Source: Phaeobacter piscinae
Lineage (GTDB): Bacteria > Pseudomonadota > Alphaproteobacteria > Rhodobacterales > Rhodobacteraceae
Length of the DNA stretch: 64,000 nucleotides
NCBI RefSeq assembly: GCF_002407245.1
Contig: NZ_CP010681.1
Coordinates: 3,299,001 to 3,363,000 of the forward strand
Direction: 5' to 3'
The notes below the pieces were generated by a model. The model worked only from the letters and a program-made list of their open reading frames with translations, searched no databases and was not told the origin of the DNA. Shown piece by piece: positions 8,099-18,042 of the stretch. Within the stretch, counting starts at the first letter, position 1, and each line of letters begins with the position of its first letter. The translations under genes were made by a program, and so were the position numbers.

Positions 8099-9913
8099 TC
8101 AGTCTGCTTTGGCACGCAGGCTGTCGCGGTACAGCGCTTTCGCCAGTGAGATCATCATGAAGACCATGACAATGGTGAACGGCAACGCGCCGATAATCAT
8201 CGCATTCTGCAGGGCCCCAAAGGGGTTGGACGCCGTGCCGCTGTTGCCCGCGATGATCAGTGCGCCGATGACGGAGGTCAGGATCAGCCCCCAGATAATA
8301 CGGTGCTTGATGCCGGTTTCCTGCTCACCGCCGGACATAATGGTGTTCATCACCAAAATCCCCGAGTCCGCCGACGTGACCAGGAAGGTCATGATCAGCA
8401 CAACGCACATCACGGTGATGGCCGACAGGAAGCCACCGGAAATCATCTGCTCCAGCGTTGCAAAGAGCTTCGCCGTGTTGGTGGCTCCGATGATTGACCC
8501 CGCGGCGGAGCCGTTCAGTTCCAGATCAATCGCAGTGCCGCCCAGAATAGTCATCCACAGGAAGCAAACGATCGCAGGCGCGATTACACAGCCCAGGATG
8601 AACTCACGCACGGTGCGGCCCTTGGAAATGCGCGCCAGAAACAGGCCGACAAAGGGTGAGAACGCAATCCACCAGGCCCAGTAGAATGTCGTCCAACCGG
8701 CCTGCCAGCCGAACTGGCGACCGGGTTCACCGGCGGCATAGACAGCGTCTGCATCCAGTGCAGCGGCAGTGGCTGGCAACCCTTCGGTGAAGCCGCCCAA
8801 CGATCCCCACGGCGATGTTGCCGAACCGTAGACCGTGCTCAGATCGTCCGCGGGCAAAGCCTGCGCCGCATCAGGCAACGCCGCAGCAAAGGCCTCAGCC
8901 GATTGCGGACCATAGGCACCAAACGACATCTGAGTGAAGTGAAGGATATAGTCCACCAACCCGCTGCCGAATTTGGTCATCGCAAAGAAGAACGAACCGA
9001 AGAACACAAAGGTCAGCAGCAGAATGACCGACAGCACGAGGTTCAGGTTAGAGAGGTATTTGATCCCACGACCAACGCCTGACACGGCTGACAGGATCGA
9101 CAGTCCCATGATCACAAAGAGTGCCGACAGCAGGCCCACAGTGCTGGGCTTCGGGGCTTCGGTATCGCCATTCATCAGCCATTCCATACCCGAGACCGCA
9201 TAAACACCATCGACAAACTGGCTGACGCCAAAACCAATGGTGACCGAAACGCCCAAGATCGTGGCGACCACACCCAGCACATCAACAAGATGACCAACAA
9301 ACCCGTTTGCGGCCTTGCCCAGCAACGGCGTCAGCGCCGAGCGAATGGTCAGCGGCATATCGCGCGTGTAGGCGTAATAGGCTAGCGACAGACCGGTCAG
9401 CACGTAGATCGCCCAGGCATGGAACCCGTAATGCAGGAAGGTGTAGCGATAGGCAGATTGCACGGCTTCTTCGCTGTTGGCTGCAACGGCACCGGACAGA
9501 ACAACCGGGTTCGACCCCCAAAGACCCAGCGGCTCAGCCGTTGCAAAAACCATCAAACCAACGCCCAGACCAGCGCCGAACATCATTGAGAACCAAGAGA
9601 AATTGGAAAACTCAGGCGCGGCATCCGCCGGACCCAGTTTTTTGCTTCCTGTGGCTGGCAGGATTGCCAGCACAAACAGGAAAAAGGCAAAGGCCCCCAC
9701 TGATATGATATAGAAGGCATTGAACCCATTCAGCAACTCACTGTTGACCCAAGACAGAATGCCGCTGGCCTTGCTGGGCCAGACCAAGGCCCAAAGGACC
9801 AGCGTTGTCATGATGATTTTACTGATCAATGCGATAGGAAGGCTGTGGCCTTCGTAGAACCCGGATGGAGCCGTTTCGATCTCCAGCTCGGTAAATGGTG
9901 GCTTGATTGACAT
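8099..9913 (-). CDS. BCCT-family (betaine/choline/carnitine) transporter
   Basis: The product has 604 residues and about 12 hydrophobic helices in the inner membrane. The family signature is clear: WFSMMFGAGLGVGLMVFATAEP in the fourth helix region, and the Trp-rich box WAWWIAFSPFVGLFLARISKGRTVREF in helix 8. Members import quaternary ammonium compounds such as choline and glycine betaine, and in roseobacters also DMSP, driven by Na+ or H+. A loop of about 70 residues between helices 7 and 8 (DYILHFTQMSFGAYGPQS onward) is rich in Ala/Asp and may be periplasmic. No osmolyte enzyme gene is adjacent. The substrate is left open. Confidence 0.92.
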   Translation of the reverse strand: MSIKPPFTELEIETAPSGFYEGHSLPIALISKIIMTTLVLWALVWPSKASGILSWVNSELLNGFNAFYIISVGAFAFFLFVLAILPATGSKKLGPADAAPEFSNFSWFSMMFGAGLGVGLMVFATAEPLGLWGSNPVVLSGAVAANSEEAVQSAYRYTFLHYGFHAWAIYVLTGLSLAYYAYTRDMPLTIRSALTPLLGKAANGFVGHLVDVLGVVATILGVSVTIGFGVSQFVDGVYAVSGMEWLMNGDTEAPKPSTVGLLSALFVIMGLSILSAVSGVGRGIKYLSNLNLVLSVILLLTFVFFGSFFFAMTKFGSGLVDYILHFTQMSFGAYGPQSAEAFAAALPDAAQALPADDLSTVYGSATSPWGSLGGFTEGLPATAAALDADAVYAAGEPGRQFGWQAGWTTFYWAWWIAFSPFVGLFLARISKGRTVREFILGCVIAPAIVCFLWMTILGGTAIDLELNGSAAGSIIGATNTAKLFATLEQMISGGFLSAITVMCVVLIMTFLVTSADSGILVMNTIMSGGEQETGIKHRIIWGLILTSVIGALIIAGNSGTASNPFGALQNAMIIGALPFTIVMVFMMISLAKALYRDSLRAKAD

Positions 9914-10429
9914 GATCGTTCCCTGATGAGTGTGGCGCGTCTTTTTTTGTTGATCCCCGTCTCACCCTGACGCTCGGGTGGCGAGTTGGTCTCCTCCTGC
10001 ACATTCAAACCGCGCAGGCTGCAATTTGGTCGTGGCGAATTACAAACAATTCCAGAACATGCGCGCGCTTGGCTTCGGTGCTTTTTATCAGCGTTGCCAA
10101 AACGGCGGGTTCGGAGACTCTCCTTTTCCTCTGGCGTGCCTGACACGGCGCCATCATAGATTTGGCTAAGACTAGCCAAATACAGCGCGCCAAGCACTTC
10201 GATTAAAATGTAGCGAATTTCAGATTATCTAAATTCACCCCGAAGCGCGGTGAATGATCAGCCAGTGACAGGCGAAATGAATGCAATTTTCGACCGCAAC
10301 AGCAGCCGAAAGCGACAGATTTGACGTTTCAGACGGCGGAGTCCGCCAATATATGCGTCGCGCCCGACCGACTCACGGGCAACACCGTAGTCTAGGCGGC
10401 TCGGCCGCAACGCTATCGCGTCGCGACGA
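9914..10429. other. Intergenic region between urtE and the BCCT gene
   Basis: This is 516 bp without a convincing gene; the short frames lack ribosome-binding sites and signatures. It should hold the BCCT promoter and the 3' end of the urt transcript. The stretch 10160-10250 is AT-richer than its surroundings and contains the 20-bp palindrome listed separately. GC-rich short repeats near 10330-10430 do not form a convincing terminator. Confidence 0.6.
10161..10180. promoter_or_regulatory. Perfect palindrome, candidate operator upstream of the BCCT gene
   Basis: TTTGGCTA-AGAC-TAGCCAAA has 8-bp perfect arms and a 4-bp spacer. It lies about 250 bp upstream of the BCCT start. Its low GC and the absence of a T-tract argue against a terminator. 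The binding protein is unknown. Confidence 0.45.
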
Positions 10430-11125
10430 TCAGACGGATACACCCGCCAACAGATCTGCCCGGCTGACGTCGTTGCGGCCACCAGCCAATGTGACACGAC
10501 CCTGACGAAGAACCACAAACCGGTCTGCCAGCTCGTAGGCAAAGTCGAAATTTTGCTCCACCAGCACAATCGCTATCTCACCTTCGGTTCTCAGTTGCCG
10601 GATGACCTCACCGATCTGCTGGATAATATTCGGCTGGATGCCCTCTGTCGGCTCATCAAGCAATAGCAGTTTTGGTCGCGTGATCAGCGCTCTGGCGATG
10701 GCAAGCTGCTGTTGCTGACCGCCCGACAGGTCTCCACCGCGTCGATGGCGCATATCATGAAGCACAGGGAACAGCTCATAGATCTTATCCGGAACGTGGC
10801 GTTCGGTTTTTGGCAAGCAACCGAACCCGGTTTCGAGATTCTCCTGCACTGTCAGAAGCGGGAAAATCTCCCGCCCCTGCGGCACATAGGCAATCCCATT
10901 CTTGGCCAATTGATGCGCCGAAGCAGTTCCCAAAGATCGGCCATCCAACTCTATGAGACCGCCGGATCGGGCATGGCGACCAGCAATCGCCTTCATCAGA
11001 CTGGTTTTGCCAACGCCATTTGTGCCCATCATACAGGCCACCTCTCCGCGTAGCACCTCCATCGAGATCCCATGCAGAACCTGAGAATGGCCATAGTGCA
11101 AAGTTACATCGTCAAGTTTCAACAT
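10430..11125 (-). CDS. urtE: Urea ABC transporter ATP-binding protein UrtE
   Basis: The product has 231 residues. It is the LivF-like ATPase of the urea importer, with Walker A GTNGVGKTS, signature LSGGQQQQLAIARAL and Walker B LLLLDEPTEGIQPN. Typical UrtE wording follows around the Q-loop (AYVPQGREIFPLLTVQENL). It ends the urtABCDE operon, 3 bp after urtD. Together with UrtD it powers uptake through the UrtB-UrtC channel. Assignment to urea rather than branched amino acids rests on the adjacent UrtA and the divergent urease operon. Confidence 0.94.
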   Translation of the reverse strand: MLKLDDVTLHYGHSQVLHGISMEVLRGEVACMMGTNGVGKTSLMKAIAGRHARSGGLIELDGRSLGTASAHQLAKNGIAYVPQGREIFPLLTVQENLETGFGCLPKTERHVPDKIYELFPVLHDMRHRRGGDLSGGQQQQLAIARALITRPKLLLLDEPTEGIQPNIIQQIGEVIRQLRTEGEIAIVLVEQNFDFAYELADRFVVLRQGRVTLAGGRNDVSRADLLAGVSV

Positions 11126-11128
11126 CGC

Positions 11129-11869
11129 TCAGCGCCCCAGATAAACATCAATGACAGCTTGGTCGGCTGTCACATGGTCCAACGATCCTTCAGCGAGAAC
11201 CGCGCCCTCGTGCAGCACCGTGACCCGGCAATTCAGTCTTCGGACAAAATCCATATCGTGCTCCACGACGACCACCGCGCGCGTTTTAGCCGCCGCAACC
11301 AAAATTGCTGTTGTCTGTTCCCGTTCTTCCAGCGTCATGCCCGCGGCAGGCTCATCCACCAACAGCAAACGCGGCTCTTGGGCCAGCAACATGCCGATCT
11401 CCAGCCATTGTTTCTGGCCGTGGCTCAACTCACCGGCCCGACGCTGCAGTGCACTGCTCAATCCGACCTCACCTGCGAGTTCTTCGATCCGGGCAAGGTG
11501 CGGCCGGGATGCGCGATACCGTAATACAGCAAGTGGGCGGCGATCCGCTTTGAGCGCAAGCAGTAGATTTTCCTGAACTGTCTGTTCTTCAAAGACCGTT
11601 GGTTTCTGAAATTTTCGCCCAATACCTTCACGGGCAATACGTGCCTCGGAACGGGCGAAGACTGATCGTCGGCTCCCATCCCAGATGATACTGCCGCTGT
11701 CCGGCGCGGTCTTTCCAGTGACGATGTCCATGAACGTCGTCTTGCCCGCGCCGTTGGGCCCAATGATCGCTCGCAGCTCGGCCCGACCGATCCGAAACGA
11801 CAAGTTATTGATTGCACGAAAGCCATCAAAGCTGACTGAGACACCCGACACTTCCAGAAGAGGATTCAT
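11129..11869 (-). CDS. urtD: Urea ABC transporter ATP-binding protein UrtD
   Basis: The product has 246 residues. It is the LivG-like ATPase with Walker A GPNGAGKTT, a FQKPTVFEEQTVQENL Q-loop region, signature LSHGQKQWLEIGMLL and Walker B LLLVDEPAAGMT. LSHGQKQWLE is the variant typical of UrtD. The start at 11869 overlaps the urtC stop (ATGA), so it is translationally coupled; longer upstream frames lie inside urtC. It acts at the inner cytoplasmic face with UrtE. Confidence 0.94.
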   Translation of the reverse strand: MNPLLEVSGVSVSFDGFRAINNLSFRIGRAELRAIIGPNGAGKTTFMDIVTGKTAPDSGSIIWDGSRRSVFARSEARIAREGIGRKFQKPTVFEEQTVQENLLLALKADRRPLAVLRYRASRPHLARIEELAGEVGLSSALQRRAGELSHGQKQWLEIGMLLAQEPRLLLVDEPAAGMTLEEREQTTAILVAAAKTRAVVVVEHDMDFVRRLNCRVTVLHEGAVLAEGSLDHVTADQAVIDVYLGR

Positions 11870-13068
11870 GATTTTGCCTTCTCTGTGTGGGGTGGCACCT
11901 CGGCGGTGCGGCGCCGCTGAACCAGATCGACCAAACCGCCAATCCCCTTCGGTGCGAATAAGGTGACCAGAACAAACCCCAACCCTAGAACAACCTGCCA
12001 CCAGTCGACCCAGCGAATGGTGAAAACTCCGAGGACAACATCCGGGGCCTGCCCGCCTGTGAACCAGCTGGACAGCAGCGACACAAAGACCGCACCGATC
12101 ACCGCACCGTAGAGCCGACCCCGCCCGCCGATCGCAACCCAGACGGCCAGATAGATGGAGGCGATCGGCGCCATTTCGGCTGGATTGATAATCCCCGCCT
12201 GCGGATAAAAGAGCGCCCCAGCGATACCTGCGACACAGGCCGTCCCGGTAAACATCACCAGCTTGTATCCCTCAACAGAATATCCAAGGAACCGCACCCG
12301 GGTTTCATTGTCGCGAATGGCACGCAGAACGGAGCCAAATTTTCCACCCACCAGCCAGGCCGCGATCACATAGCCAAGTCCCAGTGCGACAGCCGACGCC
12401 CAGAAGAACCAGATCGAGATCACCGACTGCGGCACATCGGCCAAGCCTGGTAAATTCTGCAACCCGCTCAACCCGTTGTTTCCGCGCAGTCCGCTGTCAT
12501 TCTGAAACAGATATAGCGCCAGTGCCAAGGTCATCGCTTGAGTAAGGATCGACAGGTAGACACCGGTCACCCGGCTGCGAAAGGCAAGCCAGCCGAAGGT
12601 CAGTGCCAGCACACCGGGGACAGCCACAACTAGGAAAAGTTGCAAAGGCAAACTGTCAGCAAAGGTCCAGATCAGCGGAAAACGGTCGCCGCCAACGACA
12701 CCAAAAATCTGATGCGCAACCGCATCCCGTATTTCAGCATCAGTTGGCGGAAGTACATGGTCGGACAATGACGCCAGCACCGTGTCCCGGGTCCGCTCAT
12801 ACATCAGCCACATGCCGATCATATATCCGCCCAAACCGAAGAAGGCGAAATGACCCAAACTCAGAATCCCTACATAACCCCAGATCAAATCCATCGCGAT
12901 GGCGACCAGACAGAGGCAAAGTGTTTTTCCCAATGTCTTGATCAGTGACGTTGAGACGATCCCAATCCCCAAGCCTTCGGACAGCAGGGTGACGCCCAGC
13001 GTGAACAGCGCAAGGATCGTGACGAAGATCAGGACAGACGGGTTTCGGGCAATGAAGCTAAGTTGCAT
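11866..13068 (-). CDS. urtC: Urea ABC transporter permease UrtC
   Basis: The product has 400 residues. It is a LivM-type permease with about ten membrane helices, among them LIWGYVGILSLGHFAFFGLGGY, the conserved G-x-LSLGH motif of the family. An insertion near residues 95-135 (DTVLASLSDHVLPPTDAEIRD) is usual for UrtC. The end is charged and cytoplasmic. The start lies 3 bp after the urtB stop, and the 3' end overlaps urtD by 4 bp. It pairs with UrtB to form the membrane channel. Confidence 0.93.
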   Translation of the reverse strand: MQLSFIARNPSVLIFVTILALFTLGVTLLSEGLGIGIVSTSLIKTLGKTLCLCLVAIAMDLIWGYVGILSLGHFAFFGLGGYMIGMWLMYERTRDTVLASLSDHVLPPTDAEIRDAVAHQIFGVVGGDRFPLIWTFADSLPLQLFLVVAVPGVLALTFGWLAFRSRVTGVYLSILTQAMTLALALYLFQNDSGLRGNNGLSGLQNLPGLADVPQSVISIWFFWASAVALGLGYVIAAWLVGGKFGSVLRAIRDNETRVRFLGYSVEGYKLVMFTGTACVAGIAGALFYPQAGIINPAEMAPIASIYLAVWVAIGGRGRLYGAVIGAVFVSLLSSWFTGGQAPDVVLGVFTIRWVDWWQVVLGLGFVLVTLFAPKGIGGLVDLVQRRRTAEVPPHTEKAKS

Positions 13069-13071
13069 GGA

Positions 13072-15090
13072 TCAATCTCCCGCCGCGCGACCCCGCAGGG
13101 CGACAATCCCACGCGGCCTGAATTGAATGAAGATAATGATCAGCACGATCATGTAGGTCTGTGCAGCTAGCGTATTGGAGGGGTTGAGCCATTCGATCCC
13201 CTTCTGGGAGAAGCCGATCATCACTGCGCCCGCCAAGGTCCCCCAGATGCTGCCGACCCCGCCGACAACCACCGTCATGAAGCTCTGCACGATATAGTCG
13301 TTGCCCAGCTCCGATGTGACCTTTGCAAACAATCCGATCGCCACGCCCGCAATCCCTGCGATGCCAGATCCCAAGCCGAAGGTCAGCATATTCACGCGGT
13401 CCGGATTGATCCCCATCGAAGCCGCCATACTGCGGTTCTGTGTCACTGCCCGTGTTTCCAGCCCCAGACGTGTGCGGCGGATGATGAACAAAAGCAGCGC
13501 GAGAAAGCCCAGCGCCAGAACAAAGATCGCAATGCGGATATAGCTGATCGACACCACATCGTTGAGCGTCCATGCGCCGTCCAGCCAGCCCGGTGCGGTC
13601 AGCGGACGCGCTTGTGTGCCAAAGATGTTCTTGGCCAGCTGTTGCAGCGCAATCGAAATGCCGAAAGTAGCAAGCAGCGTCTCCAGAGGACGGTTGTAGA
13701 GCCATCGGATCACCAACCGCTCCATCGCAATCCCCGCGCCAAAGGTGACAGCAAACGCAGCAGGGATCGCCACCAGTATGGAGAGCGTGTGGTCCGGGAT
13801 CACCAGCTGGATCACGTAGCCAGTGTAGGCGCCCATCATGATGAATTCGCCATGCGCCATATTGATAACGCCCATCACGCCAAAGGTGATCGCCAAGCCG
13901 ATGGCTGCGAGGAAATAAATGGAAGCCAGCGATATTGCATCCAATGCCAGATCCGCCGCCTTATGGAAGGCAACCTTGCGGTTGCTCCGTGCCAGCGCCG
14001 ACTCCGCTGCATCTGTCACGGCAGAAGAGGCCTCATTATAGGTATCGGCAAACCGGTAACGCGCAACGGTGTCGGCCATTTCCTGCTCTGTCGGACCAGC
14101 ACGGACCAGTCCGGCCACAGCCAGATCATCATAGGCATTCCGCCGCACTGACGCATCGGAGAGCTGCGCAAGGGGAATACCTGCCACACGCCCGTCCACA
14201 ATATGCGCTGCCAGCGCCGATTTGATGTCATCGCGTTGCAAGGGCGCTTCAGCGAACCCCGCAGCCACCAACACTGCATAGGCATCGGCTTCGGTAAAAT
14301 CCTGACCGATACGACGTTCGGCTGCGATATTCCCGGTCGCTGGCGCTCCCACGGGATAGATCTGCAGCGTGGTGTCCAGCAGTGGATTCAGGGCTGCGCG
14401 CACATCAACACCCAGATCGCCCGACATGTCTTCGATGGCCGCGACGCGCGCCTGGGCATCAATGTCAAAACGCATGGTCAGCAGGCGCTCCTGACGCTGC
14501 TTCAACGCGCGCAGGTCGTCGTCGGCTTCGCTGAGGGTCGACGCCCGTAGAGGCTCCAGCGCTGTCGCCGACGGATCCCGCCCAATTGAGGTGACCGCAG
14601 CCCTGCGGATCGCAGCCACCGGATCGTTCAGTTGGAACCGTACCAGAGCAGTGCCAATCAGGGCGCGTACGCCGGAATTTGGCTTGATCGGTTTAAGGTC
14701 CGCCTTATCAACAGCCCCGATCACAGCCCCGCTGTCCAGATCCGTCAGTTCATAACGACTATCTCCCCTCGTATCGCCACGGAAGAAAAGCCCATCCGAC
14801 TTGCGCATGACCAGTTTTTTACCCTGCCACAGCTGCAAAAGCGTCTGCACGTCGTCCAGACCGCTCTGCGCAATCTCATCAATGGCGGGTTGAATCGTCC
14901 GTCGCGAACTGGCGGTGATAAGGTCAGACTGTGACTGCAAAAGCTGCTGAAGGGGCGCACGCGACGTCGTTGATATCCCGGCTTGAGGCGGATCTGATGG
15001 CGGCAACGTCTGCGCCATGGCAGCCAGACAGCCCCACAGGACCAGCAGACCAGCGGCAAATAACCGTGTCATGATAGGGGTCATTTCCAT
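13072..15090 (-). CDS. urtB: Urea ABC transporter permease UrtB with long N-terminal periplasmic region
   Basis: The product has 672 residues. A signal peptide (LFAAGLLVLWGCLAAMAQT) precedes about 340 soluble residues with Ala-rich helical repeats (VAAIRRAAVTSIGRDPSA resembles a HEAT-like unit). The LivH-type permease follows from ~385 onward: IGLAITFGVMGVINMAHGEF, ATFGISIALQQLAK and GVDIGLFAKV-like segments. UrtB proteins commonly carry such an extension, but cyanobacterial forms are shorter. The soluble part would face the periplasm and could contact UrtA. The start could be 15090 or 15084, and neither ribosome-binding site is strong. Confidence 0.92.
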   Translation of the reverse strand: MEMTPIMTRLFAAGLLVLWGCLAAMAQTLPPSDPPQAGISTTSRAPLQQLLQSQSDLITASSRRTIQPAIDEIAQSGLDDVQTLLQLWQGKKLVMRKSDGLFFRGDTRGDSRYELTDLDSGAVIGAVDKADLKPIKPNSGVRALIGTALVRFQLNDPVAAIRRAAVTSIGRDPSATALEPLRASTLSEADDDLRALKQRQERLLTMRFDIDAQARVAAIEDMSGDLGVDVRAALNPLLDTTLQIYPVGAPATGNIAAERRIGQDFTEADAYAVLVAAGFAEAPLQRDDIKSALAAHIVDGRVAGIPLAQLSDASVRRNAYDDLAVAGLVRAGPTEQEMADTVARYRFADTYNEASSAVTDAAESALARSNRKVAFHKAADLALDAISLASIYFLAAIGLAITFGVMGVINMAHGEFIMMGAYTGYVIQLVIPDHTLSILVAIPAAFAVTFGAGIAMERLVIRWLYNRPLETLLATFGISIALQQLAKNIFGTQARPLTAPGWLDGAWTLNDVVSISYIRIAIFVLALGFLALLLFIIRRTRLGLETRAVTQNRSMAASMGINPDRVNMLTFGLGSGIAGIAGVAIGLFAKVTSELGNDYIVQSFMTVVVGGVGSIWGTLAGAVMIGFSQKGIEWLNPSNTLAAQTYMIVLIIIFIQFRPRGIVALRGRAAGD

Positions 15091-15146
15091 TCGAAAGGTA
15101 GAAAAGATGGAAGGGGAGATCCCCCCTTCCCTGAGATCCTGCGAAA

Positions 15147-16442
15147 TCAGTAGTTGGATAGTGTCTGAACGCAGCTCTTGGTCTCGGTATTATACATTCC
15201 GCAGCCAAGATCCTTCCAGTCCGAGGTCAAAACCGCAGATTCAGGAAGATAATCCGTCCAAGCATCACCGGGCATCTCTTCTGTCTGGCTGATGATATCG
15301 AATTGGCCATTGTCCAGAATTTCGCCAATCAGAACCGGCTTGGCGAGGTGGTGATTGGGCAGCATGACAGCTGTACCGCCTGTCAGGTTCGGAAACTCCT
15401 GTCCATACATGGCGGAACGCACGGCATCGACATCGGTGCTGCCTGCTTCTGTGGCAGCATTCACCCACATGTTGAAACCGATGTAGTGAGCTTCCATGGG
15501 GTCATTCGTGACGCGTGCGTCACCCATGCGCGCCTTCCATTTCTCAACAAAGGCGCTGTTGGCCTCTCCATCAGCGGACTGGAAGTAGTTCCAGGCGGCC
15601 AGATGACCGACAAGGTTGGAGGTATCCAGGCCCGACAGCTCTTCCTCTCCCACGGAGAAGGCCACGACAGGGATGTCGTCCGCGCTGATACCCGCCGCTG
15701 CCAGTTCTTTGTAAAAGCCAATGTTCGCATCGCCATTGATGGTGGAGATCACACCAACTTTCTTACCGTCCGCGCCCAAGGCCACCACATCCGCGACGAT
15801 CTTTGACCAATCGGAATGACCGAACGGCGTGTAGTTCACAAAGATATCACTCTCCCCGACCCCCTTCTGGTCAAGGTAACTGGCGAGAATGTTGTTGGTC
15901 GTCCTCGGATAGACGTAATCTGTGCCGAGCAGCGCAAACTTCTCAACACCCAGCTCTTCGAGGAAATAATCCGTTGCCGGAATCGCCTGCTGGTTCGGTG
16001 CCGCCCCGGTGTAGAACACATTGCGCGAGCTTTCCTCCCCCTCGTATTGCACCGGGTAAAACAGCAGACCGTTCAGCTCTTCGATCACTGGCAACACTGA
16101 CTTCCGGCTTACCGAGGTCCAGTTGCCAAAAATCACATCCACCTCATGCACGCTTAGCAGTTCGCGCGCTTTTTCCGCAAACAGCGGCCAGTTCGACGCA
16201 GGATCAACAACAACCGGCTCCAGCTCACATCCGAGAAGGCCACCCTTGGCGTTCTGCTCGTCGACCAGCATCAGCATGGTGTCCTTCAGCGTGGTTTCAG
16301 AAATTGCCATCGTACCGGATAACGAGTGCAGGACGCCCACCTTGATCGGGCAATCTGCAGCAAAGGCTCCGGTGCCGAACGCCATCATCGCCAATGCCAC
16401 AACGGTGGCCGTTGGTGCCGGAACGGATTTTCGGGTGATCAT
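15147..16442 (-). CDS. urtA: Urea ABC transporter substrate-binding protein UrtA
   Basis: The product has 431 residues. The ATG at 16442 follows GAGGAGAG and opens a signal peptide (TATVVALAMMAFGTGAFAA). The mature protein starts DCPIKVGVLHSLSGTMAISE, the type I periplasmic-binding fold of the LivJ/AmiC class. NWTSVSRKSVLPV and LFYPVQYEGEESS are UrtA hallmarks. It binds urea in the periplasm and delivers it to UrtBC. It is first in the operon, 56 bp ahead of urtB, and reads away from ureD. Confidence 0.95.
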   Translation of the reverse strand: MITRKSVPAPTATVVALAMMAFGTGAFAADCPIKVGVLHSLSGTMAISETTLKDTMLMLVDEQNAKGGLLGCELEPVVVDPASNWPLFAEKARELLSVHEVDVIFGNWTSVSRKSVLPVIEELNGLLFYPVQYEGEESSRNVFYTGAAPNQQAIPATDYFLEELGVEKFALLGTDYVYPRTTNNILASYLDQKGVGESDIFVNYTPFGHSDWSKIVADVVALGADGKKVGVISTINGDANIGFYKELAAAGISADDIPVVAFSVGEEELSGLDTSNLVGHLAAWNYFQSADGEANSAFVEKWKARMGDARVTNDPMEAHYIGFNMWVNAATEAGSTDVDAVRSAMYGQEFPNLTGGTAVMLPNHHLAKPVLIGEILDNGQFDIISQTEEMPGDAWTDYLPESAVLTSDWKDLGCGMYNTETKSCVQTLSNY

Positions 16443-16799
16443 ATAGTCTCTCCTCGCCGGAACGACGGTGGATCCCTTGCGCCGGGGCGCCGGATTTCCT
16501 ACCTGTACCGGGCAGCTTCGTGTTGCATCCGTGTGGCGGCTGGCGAGATCGCAAATTCCTCCGGTCGTCACACATCCACAGTCTCTCCGGGTCATGCCCT
16601 TGTGGATGGACCCAGCATTCTGCATCGCAGAAACTTTCGCAAACGCGTCGAGAAAATCACGTAGCGCCAACCAAGTGCGCGCCTGTTTTTTCATCATCAA
16701 TCCAGCAATTGGCCTCTATTTCGCACAGGGCTTGGCGCAGAATGCCGAATAGCTCGCTTTGCGCTGGCGGTGGGTCTGCGCTGTGATGAAATCAGCAGC
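16443..16799. other. Divergent urtA/ureD promoter region
   Basis: This is 357 bp between the two divergent urea operons. It must hold both promoters and whatever nitrogen control exists. I could not find a convincing NtrC or sigma-54 (TGGCAC-N5-TTGCA) match by eye. The short frames crossing it are not credible genes. Confidence 0.6.
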
Positions 16800-17714
16800 A
16801 TGACGCCCAGACCTTCATCTCAACGCCAGCAATCGTCTTGGTCCGATCGTGCCTGTGGACTGCCTGTGACCCGGTACCAGCAAGCCGATAAGGTACCTGC
16901 GACAGCAGTACAGATAGCCCCCCCGCGCGCTGTTGGAGATGTCTCAGTCTCCGCCAAGCGGCGTGGCAGTGCATCAGTCCTGGCCGACCTTAGGCAGGTT
17001 GGATCGCTGAAGCTCTTGTTTCCACGCACCGACGACGCCGCGCTGCAGGGGGTGGTCGTCAATACTGCCGGCGGTGTGACAGGGGGTGACCAACTCAATC
17101 TGCACGCAACCGCTCGCGTTGGGACATCGCTGACCCTCACCACCCAAGCAGCTGAGCGCGCCTATCGTGCGCAGCCCGGTGAAACCGGCCTGATCCGCAA
17201 CACAATCAGCGTCGCCCCCCAGGCCAACCTCGCCTGGCTTCCTCAGGAAACGATCCTGTTTCAAGGCTGCAGCCTGGACCGAAGCCTCACCGTTGATCTG
17301 GACGCAGAGTCCCGCCTGTTGTTGTGTGAAACGCTGGTTTTTGGGCGGGCGGCCATGGGCGAGAAACTGACCAAAGCCCGCCTGAATGATCGCATCGACA
17401 TTCGGCGCGCCGGGCATCCCCTGTTTCTGGATACAATCCATCTGCATGGCGATGTCGCCGCACATTTGGCGAATCCGACGATAGCTGGTGGCGCCGGAGC
17501 TATGGCGACCCTGGCCTACGTCGCACCCGATGCCGAAGGCAGGCTTGCTCCTTTACGTGCGCAACTGGGTCCTACCGCCGGTGCCAGCATAATCGGCGAT
17601 GACCTTTTGATCATGCGTGCCCTCGCTCCCGACAGTTTCGCGTTGCGCCAGCTGCTGCTGCCAATCCTCAGCGATCTGCATGGCGCCCCTCTTCCCCGAC
17701 CTTGGATGATCTGA
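16800..17714 (+). CDS. ureD: Urease accessory protein UreD
   Basis: The product has 304 residues from the ATG at 16800; a GTG at 16770 would add ten. UreD is the scaffold that binds apo-urease and channels nickel from UreG/UreF. Family segments visible are [40 protein letters not shown] and [10 protein letters not shown] followed by [16 protein letters not shown]. The N-terminal ~50 residues are poorly conserved, so the start is uncertain. It opens the ure operon, and ureA starts 1 bp after its stop. Confidence 0.93.
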   Translation: MTPRPSSQRQQSSWSDRACGLPVTRYQQADKVPATAVQIAPPRAVGDVSVSAKRRGSASVLADLRQVGSLKLLFPRTDDAALQGVVVNTAGGVTGGDQLNLHATARVGTSLTLTTQAAERAYRAQPGETGLIRNTISVAPQANLAWLPQETILFQGCSLDRSLTVDLDAESRLLLCETLVFGRAAMGEKLTKARLNDRIDIRRAGHPLFLDTIHLHGDVAAHLANPTIAGGAGAMATLAYVAPDAEGRLAPLRAQLGPTAGASIIGDDLLIMRALAPDSFALRQLLLPILSDLHGAPLPRPWMI

Positions 17715-17715
17715 C

Positions 17716-18018
17716 ATGAATCTAACCCCACGCGAAAAAGACAAACTTCTGATTTCCATGGCGGCAGAGGTGGCCCGGCGCCGGCTCTCGCGCGGTGTGA
17801 AGCTGAACCATCCCGAAGCCATCGCACTGATAACAGACGCGGTGGTCGAGGGGGCACGCGACGGTCGATCCGTCGCCGACATGATGGAAGCGGGCGCGCA
17901 GGTCATCACTCGCGACGACTGCATGACGGGCGTTGCCGAGATGATCCACGACATTCAGGTGGAAGCGACCTTCCGCGATGGCACCAAGCTTGTCACCGTC
18001 CACAACCCCATTCGCTGA
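17716..18018 (+). CDS. ureA: Urease gamma subunit
   Basis: The product has 100 residues, the exact family length. It starts [13 protein letters not shown], then [31 protein letters not shown] and [20 protein letters not shown], which are near-invariant in UreA. It is the small structural subunit of nickel urease (urea to ammonia and carbamate). It is tightly linked to ureD upstream. An unrelated small membrane peptide gene separates it from ureB. Confidence 0.98.
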   Translation: MNLTPREKDKLLISMAAEVARRRLSRGVKLNHPEAIALITDAVVEGARDGRSVADMMEAGAQVITRDDCMTGVAEMIHDIQVEATFRDGTKLVTVHNPIR

Positions 18019-18042
18019 TCCACAATCAGGAGATCCAGACTC

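Noticed and set aside
9826..10197. Short minus-strand frames between urtE and the BCCT gene
   Set aside because: They overlap the BCCT start, have no ribosome-binding site and show no protein-like pattern.
16443..16799. Possible sigma-54 promoter for urt or ure
   Set aside because: TGGCGC-like runs occur, but the spacing to a TTGCA-like box is wrong.
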